Origin: an uncultured Desulfovibrionaceae bacterium
GTDB taxonomy: Bacteria; Desulfobacterota; Desulfovibrionia; Desulfovibrionales; Desulfovibrionaceae
Reading direction: 5' to 3'
Assembly (NCBI GenBank): GCA_944325195.1
Contig: CALUZB010000004.1
Span: 248,001-312,000, forward strand
DNA: 64,000 nucleotides
The position numbers and the translations under genes were made by a program. Shown piece after piece: positions 61,560-64,000 of this stretch. The notes below the pieces were generated by a model that worked only from the letters and a program-made list of their open reading frames with translations, searched no databases and was not told where the DNA came from. Within the stretch, counting starts at the first letter, position 1, and each line of letters opens with the position of its first letter.

Positions 61560-64000
61560 TTAAGCCCCGATCAGCTCTTTAAGCCGGGCGAAAGCCTTAT
61601 CCAATCCGGCTGTTTCCGGACCGCCTGCCTGCGCCATATCCGGCCGGCCGCCGCCGCTGCCGCCTATCAGAGGGGCGATTTCTTTAATCAGGGCCGGGGC
61701 CTGGAAACGATCGAGCAAGTCTTTGGAAACCGCTACAATCAAACTGGCCTTGCCCTCCTCTTCAGCAGAGAGACAGATAACGCCGCTGTTCAATTTTGAG
61801 CGCACATCGTCCATCAACTCGCGCAATACTTTGATATTCGGAGCCGGAGTGCGGCTTGCCAGCACTTTCACCCCGTTAATTTCCGTAAGCCCGCTCAGGA
61901 TATCACCGCCTTGTCCGGCTGCGGCTTGAGCGGCCACGCGCTGCATTTCCTTGCGGGTATTGCGCAAATCGGCCTGCAGGCCTTCCACCTTTTTCACCAG
62001 TTCCCCGGGCCGGGCCTTCACCAGGCTGGAAACAGCCGCGATTTCTTTCTTAAGCCCCTGCAAAATAGCCAAGCTGTTCAATCCAGTAGCTGCTTCAATG
62101 CGCCGCACCCCTGCAGCAACGCCGCTTTCAGAAATAATAGTGAACAACCCCGCCTGCCCGGTTCTGCTCAGGTGCGTTCCACCGCAAAGCTCCATGCTTT
62201 CCCCGGGCACTTCCACCACCCTGACCATATCGCCATATTTATCCTCAAACAGACCGATGGCGCCTCTGGCCTTGGCTTCGTCCATTGTGCAGACTTGAAC
62301 TGTCAGGGGGATATCGGCCAGAATCATTCGGTTTACATCGTTTTCCACCTGCTCAAGCTCTTCCGGAGTTAAAGCGGAGATATGGGTGAAGTCGAAACGC
62401 AGACGGGTTGGTGACACCAGCGAACCAGCCTGCTGCACATGTCCGCCCAAAGCCCGGCGTAAAGCCGCATGGAGCAGATGAGTGCAGGTATGGTTACGGG
62501 CCACGGCCTGGCGTTCACCCGCCCCGACTTTCATCTCGGCTTCCTGATCAAGCAGCACTTCCCCATCCGCCACTTCAATATGATGCACAATCAGGTTCGG
62601 TGAGGGCTTGAGCGTATCAAGCACCAAGGCGGTACCGGTGGAAGTTCTGATGCTTCCCAAATCACCGGTCTGCCCACCGGATTCTCCATAAAACGGTGTC
62701 TGTCCGGTAACAATATAGCCTTTTTGCCCTTCCTTTAAACTATCGGCAAATCCGGCGTCCGCATCCAACAGGGTGATGATCCGGGAATTCGCTTCCAGAC
62801 ACTCGTAGCCAATGAATTGGGACTCCAACCCATCTTCCAGCAACTTGGCGAAACGGCCGGCAATGTCCACTTCTCCGGAACCTTTCCAGTTGGCTTTGGC
62901 CCGCTCTTTCTGCTCGGACATCAGGCGGTCGAACGATTCAGCGTCCACACCCAAACCTGCAAGCTCTGCGATATCGTTAACAATGTCTATGGGGAAGCCG
63001 TAAGTATCGTACAGGCGGAAAGCGTCTTCCCCGGAAACCATGGTGTCGCCGTTCTTTTTGAGATTTGCAATTACTTCTTCCAAGAGGCCCAGGCCTTTGT
63101 CCAATGTGCGCTCAAAGCGCTCCTCTTCTTCCCGCACCACCCGGGACATGAATTCCTGATTTGCCTTCAGCTCCGGGTAATCGTCGCCCATACATTCCAC
63201 TACTTTAAGGGCGGTTTTATACAGGAAGGGCTCTTTCAGATCGATCAGGCGGCCAAAGCGGTAGGCGCGGCGGATCAGGCGGCGCAGAACATAGCCGCGT
63301 CCTTCGTTGGAGGGCAGAATGCCATCGGTGATCATGAACGCCAAAGCCCGGCTGTGGTCGGCGATTACGCGCAGGGCAGTGTCGCCGTCGTCGGTATTGG
63401 GGTCACTCTTCTTGTAGGTCACACCCGCCAGTTTGCAGGTGTACTGGATAATTTCCTGGAACAGGTCTGTATCATAATTCGAGTATACCCCTTGACAGAC
63501 CGCAGCGGCGCGCTCCAGGCCAAGCCCGGTATCAATGCTGGGCTTAGGCAGATTTTCCCGGTGGCCGGGGGCGATCTGGTCGTATTGCATGAATACCAGG
63601 TTCCAGATTTCCAGGAAACGGTCGCAATCGCACTGTCCGATGCCGCAATTATCGCCGCATTTCATGTGTTCGCCCTGGTCGTAGAGAATTTCAGAGCAGG
63701 GACCGCAGGGACCGGTATCACCCATTGCCCAGAAGTTGTCTTTCTCGCCCAATTTATAGATCCGGTCACGGGTGAGCGGAGTGTTTTTCAGCCAAAGCTC
63801 AATCGCCTCATCATCGTCTTTAAATACAGTAGCGTAAAGACGGTCTTCCGGCAGCCTGAGGTATTTAGTCAGGAACTCCCAAGCGTATTTGATGGCATCA
63901 TCTTTAAAATAATCTCCAAAGGAGAAGTTGCCCATCATCTCGAAAAAAGTATGGTGGCGGGCCGTGCGTCCTACGTTTTCAAGGTCGTTGTGCTTGCCGC
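61560..64000 (-). CDS. alaS: alanyl-tRNA synthetase, C-terminal part (5' end outside window)
   Basis: The frame is open to the window edge, where it reads [31 protein letters not shown], so only the first 50 or so residues are missing. The class II aminoacylation core, an editing domain with zinc ligands ([16 protein letters not shown] ... [13 protein letters not shown]) and the C-Ala domain with the Gly-rich [16 protein letters not shown] are all present. It charges tRNA-Ala and hydrolyses mischarged Ser/Gly. It is intact within the window. Confidence 0.97.
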   Translation of the reverse strand, partial: GKHNDLENVGRTARHHTFFEMMGNFSFGDYFKDDAIKYAWEFLTKYLRLPEDRLYATVFKDDDEAIELWLKNTPLTRDRIYKLGEKDNFWAMGDTGPCGPCSEILYDQGEHMKCGDNCGIGQCDCDRFLEIWNLVFMQYDQIAPGHRENLPKPSIDTGLGLERAAAVCQGVYSNYDTDLFQEIIQYTCKLAGVTYKKSDPNTDDGDTALRVIADHSRALAFMITDGILPSNEGRGYVLRRLIRRAYRFGRLIDLKEPFLYKTALKVVECMGDDYPELKANQEFMSRVVREEEERFERTLDKGLGLLEEVIANLKKNGDTMVSGEDAFRLYDTYGFPIDIVNDIAELAGLGVDAESFDRLMSEQKERAKANWKGSGEVDIAGRFAKLLEDGLESQFIGYECLEANSRIITLLDADAGFADSLKEGQKGYIVTGQTPFYGESGGQTGDLGSIRTSTGTALVLDTLKPSPNLIVHHIEVADGEVLLDQEAEMKVGAGERQAVARNHTCTHLLHAALRRALGGHVQQAGSLVSPTRLRFDFTHISALTPEELEQVENDVNRMILADIPLTVQVCTMDEAKARGAIGLFEDKYGDMVRVVEVPGESMELCGGTHLSRTGQAGLFTIISESGVAAGVRRIEAATGLNSLAILQGLKKEIAAVSSLVKARPGELVKKVEGLQADLRNTRKEMQRVAAQAAAGQGGDILSGLTEINGVKVLASRTPAPNIKVLRELMDDVRSKLNSGVICLSAEEEGKASLIVAVSKDLLDRFQAPALIKEIAPLIGGSGGGRPDMAQAGGPETAGLDKAFARLKELIGA

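Noticed and set aside
1-64000. CRISPR arrays and insertion sequences
   Set aside because: No regularly spaced direct repeats, cas genes or transposase-like proteins were seen.

Overview
The window looks like chromosomal DNA of a flagellated, anaerobic, Gram-negative bacterium, most likely a Desulfovibrionaceae-type sulfate reducer or a close relative. This is inferred from gene content, not from a marker gene. The evidence is an outer-membrane porin, a sigma-28/sigma-54 flagellar gene set with FlhF/FlhG, a complete 2-oxoacid:ferredoxin oxidoreductase operon, ferredoxins, and a PaaK-type CoA ligase. No phage, transposon or CRISPR array was seen.

Layout. 1-2.2 kb: porin end and a DMT permease. 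2.5-15.4 kb: flagellar block fliR-flhB-flhA-flhF-flhG-fliA-cheY, then fliD and fliS. FliD is very large, with eight internal repeats, and has adjacent sigma-28 and sigma-54 promoter matches. 15.5-20.4 kb: purF, cutA, a PfkB sugar kinase, miaB and a DUF151 nuclease. 20.5-31.4 kb: paaK, a decayed kdpB fragment, a large chemoreceptor, a SWIM-SNF2 helicase, an orphan peptide-binding protein and an EmrE-type pump.

32.1-40.5 kb is the most unusual part. It holds an arginine:glycine amidinotransferase-like enzyme, a YkvI-type permease, a triple-PAS LuxR-type regulator and a sodium:solute symporter. A 36-residue membrane peptide, too short for routine ORF calling, precedes the symporter. The same 16-bp near-palindromic sequence lies upstream of both the amidinotransferase and the peptide/symporter pair, which suggests one regulon for guanidino-compound metabolism and transport. 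Next come two coupled small Cys-containing proteins and an MdtJI-type SMR pair, which has a good promoter and a possible leaderless leader peptide.

40.7 kb: tRNA-Ser(GCU). 41.5-46.7 kb: MFS and single-domain DMT transporters, a ferredoxin and the kor operon. 47.1-50.2 kb: a sigma-54-linked muramidase-like protein, MsrAB and a Fur regulator. 50.4-64 kb: housekeeping genes (M16C protease, mnmA, queA, holB, rnhB, uvrD/pcrA, thiL and the 3' part of alaS).
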